64,000 nucleotides of DNA. It comes from Balaenoptera acutorostrata. Taxonomy: Eukaryota > Chordata > Mammalia > Artiodactyla > Balaenopteridae. The notes under the pieces are model-generated. The model was given only the letters and a program-made list of their open reading frames with translations. It had not been told where the DNA came from and made no database searches. The stretch covers positions 77,773,254 through 77,837,253 of the forward strand of contig NC_080068.1 of the NCBI RefSeq assembly GCF_949987535.1. The letters run 5' to 3'. The translations under genes were made by a program, and so were the position numbers. Positions 11,729-24,895 of the stretch are shown here, piece by piece; within the stretch, counting starts at the first letter, position 1, and each line of letters begins with the position of its first letter.

Positions 11729-14700
11729 ATCTTCATAGATAATTCCTTAATATCTGCAACACAGAGGAGATGTGAAAGGATATTTGCAGAAATTTTGTGT
11801 TTAGATTTTTCAGGAAGGAAAGTTAATACTTGCAGATATTGTCAGAATTGATAAATGAATAGAGTATGCTGCAAAGGACCTCAAGATAGTTTTGGTTGCC
11901 TTCATCCAAATTCTTCTATGAGGGAACTTAGTGTGGACCTGATACTGGTGAATCTGAAACCATAAACCCAACTGAGATTGGGAATACGTATGGGAAGGGC
12001 AGGAAAATGTGATAAAGACACTGTAAAGCTTCACATTTAGCAGTTCGGCTTGGTTCTGAACAGGATAGCTCAGGGAACTTGGCAATACGGGGATGCTGTT
12101 ATTCCTTTGGATCAAAGCTTAAAAACAGACAGACGGGGATATCAGCAACAGCCATGCTTTTCTTACCTCTGTTTAAGAGACATTGCTTACCAAACATAGA
12201 GTATGTTCTTAGGAGCTATGCAGAATATAAAAGAAAAAATATGACCCTAACTTTAGGGCAATGCAAAGGCAATATGATGCCATGAAAATTTCAGAGATCA
12301 CAAATGCACAGGGGAGTGCTGGGAATGCTGGGGAGTGCGCAGGAAGCCTGCAGACAGGTTTTGTCTAGCAGGTGATGTTTTGAATTAGATGCCAATGCTT
12401 AGAAATTGGGAGCTTTTACATAGAAATATGGGTTTCCCCTTTCTTTTCTAAATCCAGAAATCTCATATAACACTGGGCTCAAATGCCATGGAGGCCCCAG
12501 TCAGCGGCAGCCCTTTAGATGGGTCCTGCCTTCTGGGGCTCAAGGCATTAGGCCTGTGGATTCCTGCTGTCAGCCATCACGCACATGAAACTATTAGAGT
12601 AGAAAGAACTAGGCTAAAGTTGGGCTTGCCTGTTACAGCTGCGTGCAATGTAATGCTATAGTAGCAGCACGCTTGCACCTACAGACTTCTTTTAATCATA
12701 GGCATCCTAGTCTCAGTCTCATGCCTTCTGGTAGAATTATAAAGTGTGACATGAACTGTGAAGCAAAACATGCTTGAAAATTCCAAAGCCATCTTTAGAT
12801 GACTTCTCAGAGTTCTCCATCTGTTAATCTGGTTAGAGGAGGGAAAACATTAGCTTTTCAAAAGCTAGGTTGTAGGTGGTTCATAAATTTTGTGCTTCAA
12901 GTCTGGCTCAGTTGATACACCCAGTTCGCTTTCATACATGTGAGGGTAGTTACCAATTACCCTTATAATTTTTATATTGTGTTTCCCTTTCAGATCCCTT
13001 GGGTTCAAAACAGTGAAATAAAATCTTCCTATTCGAACAGATTTGACTAGAAAATTGAATCATTAAACTATTAGAAAATCATATGTGGTCAGCATTCCAT
13101 GTGTAAGGGTCAGAACGTGAGAGGACGGGATAACTCCAGCTCTAAAACATTGTTGTCAGTATCTAAGAGAGGAGGTGATATTTATTACTATATGAGCTTT
13201 CCTTTTTTTCCCTTTTTGTTTTGCCTTCTATAGATTTACTCTTGAATATGATTGAGTTTAATCTTTGCAAGGATGCTTCTTTAATACCATTAAGGACATG
13301 GTTAGGTGATCATTCTTCTTCCTCAGCATAATTTGAAGTCTTCATATAGAACTGTACTGAATTGGTACACCTAGGATATTATAAAGGTAGATCTCCATCC
13401 TGTAAGTGGCTTGTTTAGGAAACTGATTTTGGTCTGTTATTTTTTTGTTACCAGGACACTTTTTTTCTCATACACATGGTAGTGTACGTGATGGTTAGGT
13501 ATACAAGACGGCTGGCCCATAAAAGCCTACTTAGACATGTGGAATAGTGTCAGTAGAACTGTAGGACCTTTTCTCAGCATGTTCTAGAAGAAAAGGTGGT
13601 CACAGTTCTGTGTGATTTTGTCAGAAAGTGAGAGAATGGAGATGACCCCCAACTCCAAACCATTGGGAAAGGGTTTTGGGAGGTGTAGCGAAGGAAGTTC
13701 AAGGGCTGAGGGTGGTGAGTTAGATACCTGGTAATTGGAAGCCTCCAGGGACATTTCTTTGTAATGGGCTAACTCCTCAGTTCCTACTTTTCTGTTTCTC
13801 CTCCAGGGATGTGTCCTTTGGGGGACCTTTGACCAACATTTCCTTTCATCCTTTGCTTACTATGGACAAGGAAGACATTCTATGACCTCCTGCCTTTCCT
13901 TTTCTTTCCCTGGAATAAGCATCAGCTTCTTTTCAGTGTTCCCTAGTGGCTTTCACCTTTTAGTCGATGTCTTGTCCCTCTGTCTCTTGTTTATTTTTCC
14001 TCCACATGCTATGCAATAAGAGCCCTGAGTCAGTGAATGGACTCTCTGTATAATGTATCAGGGAGAAGCATTTTCACCTCAGGTCCGTTGTATCTTCAAT
14101 GTAGTTAAGCATTATTGGGTTGGTAAAGTCTGGACAGTTTATTTTTAGTAAGGATGATAGGTTAACCTTAATCTACTCACACACTTTCAGCTGATGAATG
14201 TCTACTGAGTTCCTAGTATGTGCAAGGAACTGAGCTAGTTCTCTGGGTGATTCCAAGATTGAGGCATAAGCTTTCCTTCAAGGAACTCAGAGGCTCCTTC
14301 CTCAAAATTATTTTAAATCTCTGTCTTACCACTTTCTGGGCTTTAGAGTCAAACATTCTGACTCATCCCAGTTCCATCACTTTCTTAATCTCTGAGTCCC
14401 AAGTTTCTTATCTCTGAAGTGGGAATAATAATAGTACCGACCTTATAAAATTGTTACTTAAAGCCCTTGGTGCAATAACTGGCTCACAGAAAGCATTTTT
14501 TGAAATGTTAACTATCATTATAATTATTGTCTTATCTTTGCTATGAGATTGAAACCTTCTTCAGGATATAAGCTGTTTTGCCTTTGTTGTTGTTGTCTTT
14601 AATCCCCAGAAATGACTCCATTTGATGGGTACTCACGTTTGAGTGAATGATTAGCATAATAGGTAAACTGTATTATTTATACTAGGAGTGCAACAAATTA

Positions 14701-15241
14701 AAGGTAATAGTTTATGTTCAAGAAGTTCACAGTAATTAAGAGGATGCATAAATCCTCTGCTTCTCAAAGTTAATGTACAGGAAAATCTCCTGGGGATCGT
14801 GTTGAAATGTAGATTGTGATTCAGTAGGTTTGGGCTAGGGCCTGAGATTCTGCATTTTTAGCAAGCTCTGTCATAACTCTGGTGCTTGACTGCACACTGA
14901 GTGGTAACACCGGACTGTAAACCACAGGAGGAAGGGTCCAGTTTGTTTTATTCACTGCTTTATCCGGAGCACACAGGATAAACAATGCCTGGTTTACACT
15001 TGTGTTAAAAGAATAACATAGGCATACCTCAAAACATAAGTAGTTGGTACCAGCTAGATTTTTGCCAAGTATGCAAAACAGGTCAGGGTCATAAAGTTCC
15101 AGATAAGGTATTTCTTGACCTGGAGGGCTCATGATGCAAGAAGAGGACAAAATTGAAAGACAAATGGGGTTTGGAGAAATAAAAAAGTGGTGGGCACATG
15201 GAAAAAAGAAACTGGAAGAAATCAAAAGAAGAGTTTGCTGT
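11729..15241 (+). other. Intron stretch without exon apart from one MIR
   Basis: No protein family, RNA gene or SINE recognised outside the MIR at 14330-14530. Some polypyrimidine-rich parts near 13900. Confidence 0.5.
14330..14530 (+). repeat. MIR element
   Basis: MIR core phrases are present: GGGCTTTAGAGTCAAA, a GAAGTGGGAATAATAATAGT stretch and CAATAACTGGCTCACAGAAA. It is diverged. Confidence 0.75.
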
Positions 15242-16570
15242 AAGGCGCTGTTCTCAAACTTTTTGGTCTTGGGGACCTCTTTACACTTTCAAAAATTATT
15301 GAGAACCCCAAAGGTCTTTGCTTATGTGGATTATATCTATCAGTGTTTATTGTTTATTTATTTAGAAATTAAAACAGATATTTTAAAAAGTTACTTATTT
15401 AAAAAAGAATAAGAAATCCATTAATATTAACAAAACAGGATGTTTTGTGAAGCACAACCTTTTCCCCAAAGCCAGCAACAATTTATGAGAGAAGTGATAA
15501 TTGTTTTATTTATTTGAAACTCTCTTTAATGTATGGCTTAATTGAAGGCATCTGGATTCTCTTATCTGCTTCTACCTTTAGTGCGTCTTAGTAAATTGTT
15601 TTGATTAAAGTAGATGAAGAAAATCCTTCCTACCTCTTACAGATATATAGGCAGAAATAGCCTTTTCAGGCAATTATGGATATTCTTTTTTTGATGTTAC
15701 ACCAAAACTTGGTAATTGGTAGTTTCTTAAAGTTTAGTTATAATGTAGAATCTGAAACCACAATAGTAAACTTTTTTGTACTGTGTTATATTAAAATCCA
15801 TTGGTCTATCATACATAATTTTGTAACATCATTGGCAATTTGGAAAATGTTGGTTCAATGAGTTATGAAGATCTTCCAAATGTTGACACATTTCATTATA
15901 CAATGTAAAAACATTACATTTGTTAATCTTACCACTCATCTCATCAGAAAAGTCATTAATTATTGGGAAGCTGTCAAGCTCTCAGTGGTGGATACGAGTT
16001 TTTCCAAAATTCTAGTTTTTGCTTGAAAGCTCACATTTTATCATTGGCAACACATACTGTCAGTTGTTTTCCTTGAAGTGACAGGCTCACCTCATTTGTT
16101 TTGAGAAAATGCCTGCCTGGTATCCAAGTTCGAATAACCATAGTTTGTCTGTCAGTGGTTCTGTCAAGTAAAAAGAGTGCTGGTTCCACGTGCTTTTCCT
16201 TGAAACAACAATCATACTTTTTTATGCAGCAGAAGTGCTCTATGCATAATTACCTGAAAGGAGCGTATACAAGGGTTGAGATTTAATAAAATTAATAATT
16301 TTTACTCCTTCAACAAGGACATTCTTAGGTGAAACTGGCGTTGGTTTTAGTAGGCGTATGTAGTGTTAGGGAATACAGTAATTACTAGTATAATTTGTGC
16401 CATTTTCTTGCTTTGTGCTGAGATGCCAGCAATTTTGTCTGTATTTTTTGCATCCTATCAGTTAAATGTCAACTCAGTGAAAAAGACTATAAATAACATC
16501 TTAGTATTATGAAAATAATGTTGACCTCAGAGATCCCCTGAAATCCCCTTGGGGAACTTTTGCTCTCCAT
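15242..16570 (-). mobile_element. Decayed hAT-type DNA transposon (Charlie-like)
   Basis: The left end, GTTCTCAAACTTTTTGGTCT, matches the common end of old mammalian hAT elements. On the minus strand, remnants of a transposase C-terminal region can be read in pieces around 15540-15760 (KLPITKFWCNIKK, later VEADKRIQM), with stops and frameshifts between them. The right end near 16530-16570 (GATCCCCTGAAATCCCCTTG) resembles the opposite terminus. No coding capacity remains. Assignment to hAT rests on the transposase C-terminal pattern and the end sequence; the subfamily is not certain. Confidence 0.6.
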
Positions 16571-17297
16571 GAGAGGGTTAGTGCTTCCAGCAGTTTTGCT
16601 GGAGAGGAGAGTCTGTGAAGGATAATTGTGAGAGAGGTCACATAGGTAGGTGGAGGCCAGATTGGAGAATGCTAACGCTTAATTGTGAACTTGCTTTTGT
16701 TAGCGAAACATGACTGACGGTTATGAGAAAAGAAATGCCATTTGCAGGGTGGAGTTTGAAGACGGTATATCTGACATTGGCGCCTAGAATATGTCAGAGG
16801 GTCAAATGAGGCAAGCAGTTATGAGAGTTTCACAGCAATCCATTTGAGGCCATGAGGACTGGAGACTAGTAGCTTTAAAAACAGAGCAGAGGTGGAAGAA
16901 AGGAAATCTCTAGGATTTAGTGATAGATTAGATATGGGTGATGAGGGAGACAAGAGAATCAAAGATGTCCGATGTTCGGTTTGAAGACTAAGAAAATGCT
17001 GGTTTTGAGAAATAGTGAGGTTGGGAGGAGGAATTAGTTTTTGGAGAAGGATGCTGTTTTTGATTTTAGATGTATGAGTTTGTGACAATGTGGGAATAGC
17101 CAGGGGGTAATGTCCTCAAGTAAGAGTTGTGGCTCTACTTGGACATAATTCTTCCACTATGTGTAGGACTTTTATATGTTCTTTTGGTGTGTCTAAGTAT
17201 GTTTTAACCATACTTAGATTTAGAAGAGTGATAGGATAAGGATGGAGGGGGAACATGGGTATTCTAACTAGGTTGGGTGGTATTAGAGGGTTGCAAC

Positions 17298-17383
17298 AAA
17301 AAAAAAAAAAAAAGAGAGAGAGAAAGAAAGAAAGCAAGAAAAGAAAGCAAGCAAGCAAGAAAGAAAGAAAGAAAAGAAAGAAA
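17298..17383. repeat. Purine-only microsatellite (GAAA)n/(CAAG)n
   Basis: A run of A followed by GAGA, GAAA and GCAA units; one strand is almost pure purine over about 85 bp. Such tracts can form triplex DNA. Confidence 0.9.
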
Positions 17384-18454
17384 CCACTGAAATAGTTAAT
17401 GATGGTTTGAACCAGTCTGCTCTTTTTTCCCATTTTAAATATTAAACATGGTTTAGCCATATTTCTAGAATAATGGCTAGCTATCTCATTCACTGGTGAT
17501 TGAGCTGTTAAACACAGGGATGACCCATTCCATTTCTCTTATTTTTACTTCTCTGCAGTAAAGTTAAGGGGTCACAAGCATTCTTTTCCACTCACAAGTT
17601 GACATTGAGGGTCTCTGCCATGTAAGGCACCCAGCAGTTCTTACCTGAAGTGGTATTCGTGATCTTTCTAGCTGACAGGCTCTAAAAAGCAGATCTGTTT
17701 CTTAGGGATGGACTCATTAATCAAATTCATGAGACTGAAATACTACAACAAAAATACCAGTTTAATTTCTGATGAGAATGATCATTCTTCCAGGCACTGG
17801 ATTTCTTGACATTATACAATCAGCGCATACTCTCAGTGCCAGTGTATTATTTCCTAATTAGAAATAATTATCACACGACCTGATTTGCCCTAAACTACAT
17901 GACTAGGCATTCTTTCCCTCTAGACAACCACACAGGAAACCCAGACATAAGCAGAAGTTTGCTTGGGGAACATGGTCTTAGCCAAAGGAGAGTCAGATGA
18001 AGCTCATGTGTAAATGATATCAAACTGGAATGGCCTGATGTGTCCTGTATTCCCTCCCTGTGGGATGATGCCAAAATGGACGCAGAATCCTTGAATTGGC
18101 TAAGATGCTCTCTTGTTTGGAATTTGAGTCTATGGTCTGCTTTTTCTAAGCTACCTAGGTTTCTGACATAGGGTCTGCTTTAGTCCGGGCTTGCACTTGT
18201 GTTAAAGTACCATGTTCCTTTTAGAGTCAGTACTGATGTGGCCAAAATTTAACAAGAATTCTAATTCTAATGAAAAACATGTGTAAAAATACATCTCCTT
18301 TTAAAAAACAATGCTTTGTTTTGTTTTTGGTAGAAGCAGGAGGTGTTCTTAATTGCTGTAGGCGCCAGAAATTAAACCACTGGAAGTCTTTTCTCTGGCT
18401 CTTGACCCTGAAATGGGATCTGTGACATCAGCTTTGATGCCACGTAAAGATTGA

Positions 18455-18620
18455 ATATTCAAAATCCCAGCTCTGTCATTACTTAATGGGTGATTGTGGT
18501 TGAGTCACTTAACATCATGCGTTTCCCCCTCCGTAAAATGGGGTTAATAGTAGTACCTGCCTCGTGGGTGGTTGCAAGGATTAAGTGAAGTAAGGCATGT
18601 GGAACACTTAGCACAGTGCT
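18455..18620 (+). repeat. MIR element
   Basis: It contains TCACTTAACATCATG, GTAAAATGGGGTTAATAGTA and ACACTTAGCACAGTGCTGG in MIR order. A CHR SINE inserted 13 bp beyond its end. Confidence 0.85.
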
Positions 18621-18646
18621 GGATGTGCGGTCAAAGAGGGACTAGG

Positions 18647-19033
18647 GGGCTTCCCTGGTGGCGCAGTGGTTGAGAATCCGCCTGCCAATGCAGGGGACAC
18701 GGGTTCAAGCCCTGGTCTGGGAGGATCCCACGTGCCGTGGAGCAGCTGGGCCCGTGAGCCACAACTACTGAGCCTGTGCGTCTGGAGCCTGTGCTCCGCA
18801 ACAAGAGAGGCCGTGATAGTGAGAGTCCCGCGCACCGCGATGAAGAGTGGCCCCCGCTTGCCACAACTAGAGAAAGCCCTCGCACAGAAACGAAGACCCA
18901 ACACAGCTAAAAATAATAAAATAAATAAATAAATAAAATTAAAAAAAAAAAGATGGCTCATGGCTGGCAAGCTTGCCTTCCACCAGCTTTAAAATCTCAG
19001 CTGAGAGAGAATGCCTCTTAAAAAAAAAAAAAA
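18647..19033 (+). mobile_element. CHR-type SINE with apparent 3' transduction
   Basis: The SINE body runs from 18647 to a first A-rich tail ending at 18951. It is followed by 69 bp of unrelated sequence (18952-19020) and a second run of A (19021-19036). Only after this does the TSD copy appear: AAAGAGGGACTAGG at 18633-18646 and 19034-19047, exact over 14 bp. The unit between the TSDs thus contains SINE, extra segment and second tail. Confidence 0.9.
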
Positions 19034-19680
19034 AAAGAGGGACTAGGATCATGTACACGAACAAACACAAAATGCTCTCTGATAAGCACCGGAAGAGACG
19101 AAAATAGGCAGACAAGGATACAGTTCTTAATAAAGGCCTTGCAGGCAGAAGGCTGGTCTGCTTTCCATCAGGCCCTACAGAGTTTGGTTTGTGAGTCACT
19201 GCCCATGAGAATCAGCCTTAATTGAAAGGGTAGGGCGGAGGGGTGGGTCCTGAGGGTGGTGCGGTCCCCTGGGTCTGGGCATCAGGAGGTCTGGGTTCTG
19301 CCCTTGACACTCCCAGCCACAAGCCAGGGTTACTTGCACAAGAGTCCCGGTGTTTTTCCCCAGCCATCCCGTGCTGCTCATTGAACAATTTTCCAAGTTT
19401 GGTTTACTCTTTTCCTCACTACTTATTCATGAGGCATCCCAGAATACTGTCCAGGAGATATCGAACATGTTGTTTAATTATTTCAGAAGAGGAATCTATA
19501 GCTGCTAAAATGAACTAAAAAGCTATGTTGATGACCAGTCAGATGAAGTATACTTTTCATTCACAAAAAGGTGTTCTGAGTATTAGCTGCAGAAAGTGTT
19601 AGCAAAGATGCTTTATTTTTCATATCTTTTTACTTTGCCACCTTTCACTCTGTAACTCTCAGTATGAGTTTGTGGTGTGT

Positions 19681-19710
19681 GCATGTGTGGGAGAGAGACA
19701 GAGGCAGACA
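19681..19710. repeat. Short purine-rich GAGACAGA tract
   Basis: Contains GGGAGAGAGACAGAGGCAGACAGAGACAG-like units, too short to call a family. Confidence 0.4.
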
Positions 19711-21261
19711 GAGACAGGATAAAACAAACGTTCTCTTGGTTGTAGAGTGCTGTCGCTGGTAGCGTTTATAACTTTCTAGTTCAGACCATCCTAAACATTC
19801 TCATAGAAGATTCTTAAGAGAAGCCTCAGGCCCCCCCCCCTTGTGAAAGGGTAAGATGAGTAGAATCCTCAGCTAAAAAGTACCTTCTGTTGTTCTGCAG
19901 ATTCTAAAAGAAACCTAGAAAACTGAGGGATAAACTAAATTAGGGAAGGAGAATTTTCAAAGCTGTAAATTTAAAAGCCCATCTGTTTTGGGAAGAGGGG
20001 TTAAAAAGTCTAGAGCTTATCTCTACATTTTGCTTCTTTCTCTGCTCATTTGCCAAAAACGAACAAACAAAATCATCTCACTTCAAACTCAGTATCAAGA
20101 AGCAGGAGAAAATTGCTGTTGTTAGAACTCTGTGTATATTTTTTTCTGTGTTCTTTGCGTATGTTTTAAAAAAAACATACTATATTATCCCTTCTATATT
20201 ATCAACTCAAATACATGCCATACTTCATGTTTCTAAATATAGTTTTGTTTTTTGGGTTTTTTTGTAAAATAAATAAACAGAATCATTTAGTATAAGTTAC
20301 TCTGGACCACCATAATTTCATCTGAAGTGTTTTGAAGGTTATATTCTTACACTTAAGGAAAGAACAGGTTAATATCAACAAGGGTATGAATGTTTCAAAA
20401 TGCATGACATTCTCCAGGGGACTTTTTATCAGTACCACAAAGCAAAATAAGAAATCTAAAAATCAGAACCTAATTTAAAATGACCATAAATCTGTGCAAT
20501 CAGTAGACTAAATCCGCCACCCTCCTCTCACTATTCAGAATTCTCCCTGCTTCTTTCTCTTTTTCCCCCACTTGCCTCTGTAGAGCATATAAACCCTATT
20601 TAAACCTTTATGAGCTGAATCTCAGAGTCTTTTGCTTTCCTTGGCACAAGTGGAAGAGAAGATGCCATATACAGTTTGGAGTAACATGGTGAAACATAGT
20701 TTTAAAATGATGAATGTAGTTTGGGATGAAATAAATCACTATTTAACCTGCATTACTTTGCCCACGTGGATGCACTTGGACCCACCACGCATTTCCTGCA
20801 TGATGGCATATTTGGACTGGATTCCATCAAGGCGAAGCATTTTCCCCAAGAGCTTGCCATAGTTCTGTCAAGAGCTTTCTGGAAGTCTGAAAGGCTTGGA
20901 ATGGTAGGCTAATGAAATGCTGAGCTATTTGCTGAGTTCCTTTTACTTTTCTTTTTTTTCTTTGGTATAAAATGTGGTTATGGCACAAGTGCTTTCATGA
21001 GAAATGATTAACTTTGGATGAATTTCACCACTTGTTTTTGGCACTTTTGTAAAATGAACACTTGTCTCAGGTTAGACACCTGATACAGCTGGAATGTTCG
21101 CGTGATGCTGGGCAACAAACTAGGCAAAGTCTGTCAGTTTTAGGTTAAGTATTATTTTATAAAACAGTTTTTAGAGCTGGGTAAATAACGTGTATTTACT
21201 GGATTATGAAGAGAAAATGCATTTCTTACTTTCACTGCATTCTGGGGGCGCAGTGGAAAAA

Positions 21262-21510
21262 GCGTGGTATTTAGAGTCAGGTATATCTAGGTTTCAAATC
21301 CCAGATCCGCTTCATTGTTCTGTGTCCTTGGGCAAGTTATTAGGCATCTCTAAGCCTCAGTTTCTTCATTTGTAAAGTGGGCTGATGTCACCTTCCTCAT
21401 AAAGTTCCTGTGGTGATCGAATGAGCTAACATGTGGAAAGTGTATGTGCTAAAATATGTGCAAATTGTGTGTATATGTAAAGTATATTCCTGGCACATGG
21501 CAGGAATCAA
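21262..21510 (+). repeat. MIR element
   Basis: It reads TTTAGAGTCAGG, GGTTTCAAATCCCAG, CTTGGGCAAGTTATTAGGCA, CCTCAGTTTCTTCATTTGTA and GGAAAGTGTATGTGC in MIR order. It is one of the better preserved MIRs here. Confidence 0.88.
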
Positions 21511-22049
21511 TATATATCCAGTTTCCTAAAAAATTAGTAATGCTCATTGGTGATTCCTTTGATTTGGTGTTAACATTGGTCTAAGCTATTATTGTAGAGC
21601 CAGCAGAATGGAACTTGCACTAGAGTAGATTTTATGGGTCTGAACCCTACTGCTTGCTCTGCCGAATGACTGTCTTACATTGCTCAGGCTGCCAGTGTGC
21701 TGTAAGCTCTTCCTTCCCTGCCTGCCCTCCCCTGCCCCAGTCTGTAAGCCTGGCTCTGTTTAATGATGACATGTTTCAGGCCTGCCTTCAAAGATGGCAT
21801 TAGGATCCGCATTTCTTTCTGGGAAATCTAGAAACAACTTGCAAATTTTTTTCATTGTCCTTTCTGATATTTGAATATACATCATGATCATATGTATATG
21901 TGTTTATAAACCCCACATATTTGCAAGATACTAATATACTATGCACATAGATTCAACATACAATAATAGAAATAAGTGGATACAATAACAATTAAGTATA
22001 AATAGAAGATATACTTTCTTCATAATCCCAGTGGACTATCTTGCACTCT

Positions 22050-22535
22050 CCCATTTTTTAAAAAATTGTGATAAAACACACATAACACAAAATTTGCCAT
22101 CTTAACCATTTTTAAGTGTACAGTTCAGTTATCTTAAGTACGTTCATATTTTTATGTGACTGTCACTGCCACCCATCCTTAGAACTCTTGTAAAACTGAA
22201 ACTCTGTATCTATTAAATAATAACCTCCTCATCTCCCCTCCCCTCAGCCCCTGACAACCACCGTTCTACTTTCTGTCTCTATGATTTTGACTACTCTGGG
22301 TACCTCATATAACTGGAAACATACAGTGTTTGTCTTTTGTGACTAGCTTATTTCACTTAGCATAATGTCCTCAAGGTTGAATCATGTCTAGCAAGTGTCA
22401 GAATGTCCTTCCTTTTTAAGGCTGGGTAATATTCCATCATATGTGTATGCCATACATTGTTTATCCATTCATCTGTTGATGGACACTTGGGTTACTTCCA
22501 CATTGTACCACTCCCACTTTTGAGACTATTGGTGT
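22050..22535 (-). mobile_element. L1 3' fragment (older L1M-type)
   Basis: On the + strand it reads TGGAAACATACAGTGTTTGT, TTATTTCACTTAGCATAATG, TTTAAGGCTGGGTAATATTC and TTGATGGACACTTGGGTTAC. This is the inverted C-terminal/3' UTR part of L1. No TSD was recognised. Confidence 0.85.
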
Positions 22536-22861
22536 AGCAGGTGGGCTAAAGACCTATGGTAGGTAAGCATAGGATGGGTAATAAGAAAAGATGCGGGGTT
22601 GTCCTTGGCTAAGAATTCAACCCTGTAGTTCTCACTCTGGCCTACATTGTAATCTCTTAGCTTTAAGAAGTTATCTATGCTGGGCTATTCCCACCATGGA
22701 CTCTGATTTCACTGGTCTGTGATGGGAACAGTATTTATTTAAAGCTCTGGTATCAGTATTTTTTAAAGCTCTCCAGATGATTCCATTGTGCAGGCAAGGT
22801 TGAGAATCGTTGATTAACCTTGCAGAAAGTTTCACTCTTGAAACGCCTTGACAGTACTCAC

Positions 22862-23115
22862 TTTATGGGAGTGATAATTGCCACCATTTCTTGAATGCCT
22901 ACTGTGTGTTAGTCTCTATCCAAGCCTGAGGGAATTTAATCTTCACCACAATCCTACCGGGAAGATCCCTCCCTCCCTCCCTCCCTCCCTCCTTACCTTC
23001 CTCCCTCCCTCCCTCCTCTCCCTCCCTCCCTTCTTTCCTTCCTTCCTTCCTTCCACTGAGGCTCAGAAAGCTGTAAGAATCTTGACTCAAATTACATAGC
23101 TAAGCAACCAGAATG
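22862..23115 (-). repeat. MIR interrupted by a polypyrimidine microsatellite
   Basis: The flanks are an inverted MIR (TGCCTACTGTGTGTTAGTCT ... CACTGAGGCTCAGAAAGCTG). The centre at about 22966-23055 is replaced by (CCCT)n and (CCTT)n units. Confidence 0.8.
22966..23055. repeat. (CCCT)n/(CCTT)n microsatellite
   Basis: About 90 bp of almost pure pyrimidine on the + strand, with short interruptions (CCTTACC, CTCTCC). Confidence 0.93.
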
Positions 23116-24629
23116 ATCATGATTCACACCAAGGTCTGTCTCTTCGGATGGCATGTTCCCTTTTTTCTTTCCTTTTCCTTTTCCTGAAAATGTGATTGAA
23201 AGTCAGATGTTTGAACAGGGAACACTAAGGGGAAAGGAGTCTGTTTCTGGAGCACAATAAGGGTCTCAAGTCCATCTTTGGGACCTCTTCTTTGATGATT
23301 AACATAGTTTTAGCATTTTGTACGTGTTCTTTCATTTTCTTCTTTTTTTTCCCACTTGGACAGACAATACACTGAAGATCTCTTTGAGGCCAGGATTTGC
23401 TCTTCCTGAATACCCAATGATTATTATCTTTGTTGCTGTTGGATTAGAAAGTCTGGTTGCATGCTATTTAATCTATGACTGGCATCTGTGATAGCATCCC
23501 CTAGAGCAAACACATTCCCCTTCAGATGAAGCCCTCGTGACACAGTGATCACTCTAAAGCTCAGCGTTAACAGAGACCAGGATTCAGTGGGAGGTTTGAT
23601 AATCTCTGTGATGCATGCACTTCCGTAAGTCACTCTAAATTGTTTATTAGAGTAATTACAAGATAAATAAACAAGCATATTATCAAACAAAGTAAATATG
23701 TAGCTAGTTTGAACATCTGACACATTTGGGATGGCTTTGGGAAAAAAAGTACTTTCTAGTCGACTCGGGAAATTAAAAACTCTTGCGTTTTATTGATTTC
23801 CACTAAGCTTATCTGCACATTGTTTTTATAAAAGCTAAGTGATGAAAGAAAAGCCATAACTTTTGGATGCAGAGATTTTAGATGCAGAGATTTTGGTTCT
23901 GCTTCCTGGAAATGAGCCCTTTCTGCAGAGAAACGTCCACCTCTGGAAGGCATATTTCACGTACATCCTGGTGTGCTTCAGTGAATAGGCGAGGGGAGAA
24001 AGCTTCTTGTGTGTGCTGAGCTTGGCTTTCCTTCTGCCTCAGACCCCTGAAAAGTGCAGCAAGAGGCAAGGCATAATGGATAGCTGCCTTCTTTGAGAGT
24101 CCAAGCAGGTAATAATGGTAACCTGACTGTTAATCCCATGCAGCAGTAAATGAGGTAGAAAAGGAGGCTACGTTAACCAACCTCCTCTTTCTTCTCTGTA
24201 TCACTGAAAAATCCATTTGTTTCTCACCCACTATATAAACATTGAAAAATCCAGGAGAAGACTTGGGACAGCAGAAGAAAACTTCATTTATTTAGCATTC
24301 ATTACAGTAATATTAATTGTATGTGTACCATGTCCTAGCCCCTGGCATTTATAAACAAAAGGGTGGATTTGGGGGGGGGGCGGATTAAGCTTTAGTCATT
24401 TGCATTCGAGTATAGTGGGTATTGAAATGAGGGCTTTCAGCACAAGTACAATGGGAATAACACATCTGGATCAGATCTGGTTCTGCAGCTGTTGGGATTG
24501 TGTGTGTAGCTATAATATGGCTCTGAAATTCTTGTCAGAATTGGCTTTGAATCATCCTTGGGGCACAGTCACTTAGTCATGGTGACCATTTGTTTCTCGC
24601 CCACTGTATGAACAGTCTGTTCACATCCA

Positions 24630-24725
24630 TTATCTCATTCAATTCATAAAATATTCCTGGATGTAATTATTTCCATTTTTGTAGACATGGAAACTGAGGT
24701 TTGGAGAGATTGACTTTTGTCTGAT
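24630..24725 (-). repeat. MIR fragment
   Basis: The inverted MIR phrase TAGACATGGAAACTGAGGTT with upstream ATTATCTCATTCAATTCATA is seen; short and diverged. Confidence 0.6.
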
Positions 24726-24895
24726 GAATGCTAATGTTTGAGTGTAAAATCTCATTTTAATGTCGTGAAAGACCACAGAATCTTGGAATTTGAAGGGACT
24801 TTAGATTTTATCCACTCTAATCGTCTTCTGATTCCCTTCTGTTCCATCCTAAAGAGATGGTCATTAAGCACATGCTTAGGACGAATCCACTAGGT

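Larger units (their letters stand above)
19048..22049 (+). other. Intron stretch with one MIR
   Basis: Apart from the MIR at 21262-21510, nothing recognised. C run at 19830-19840. Confidence 0.5.

Noticed and set aside
18655..18730. tRNA-gene-like A and B boxes
   Set aside because: They belong to the tRNA-derived heads of SINEs; no cloverleaf with an intact acceptor stem was seen.
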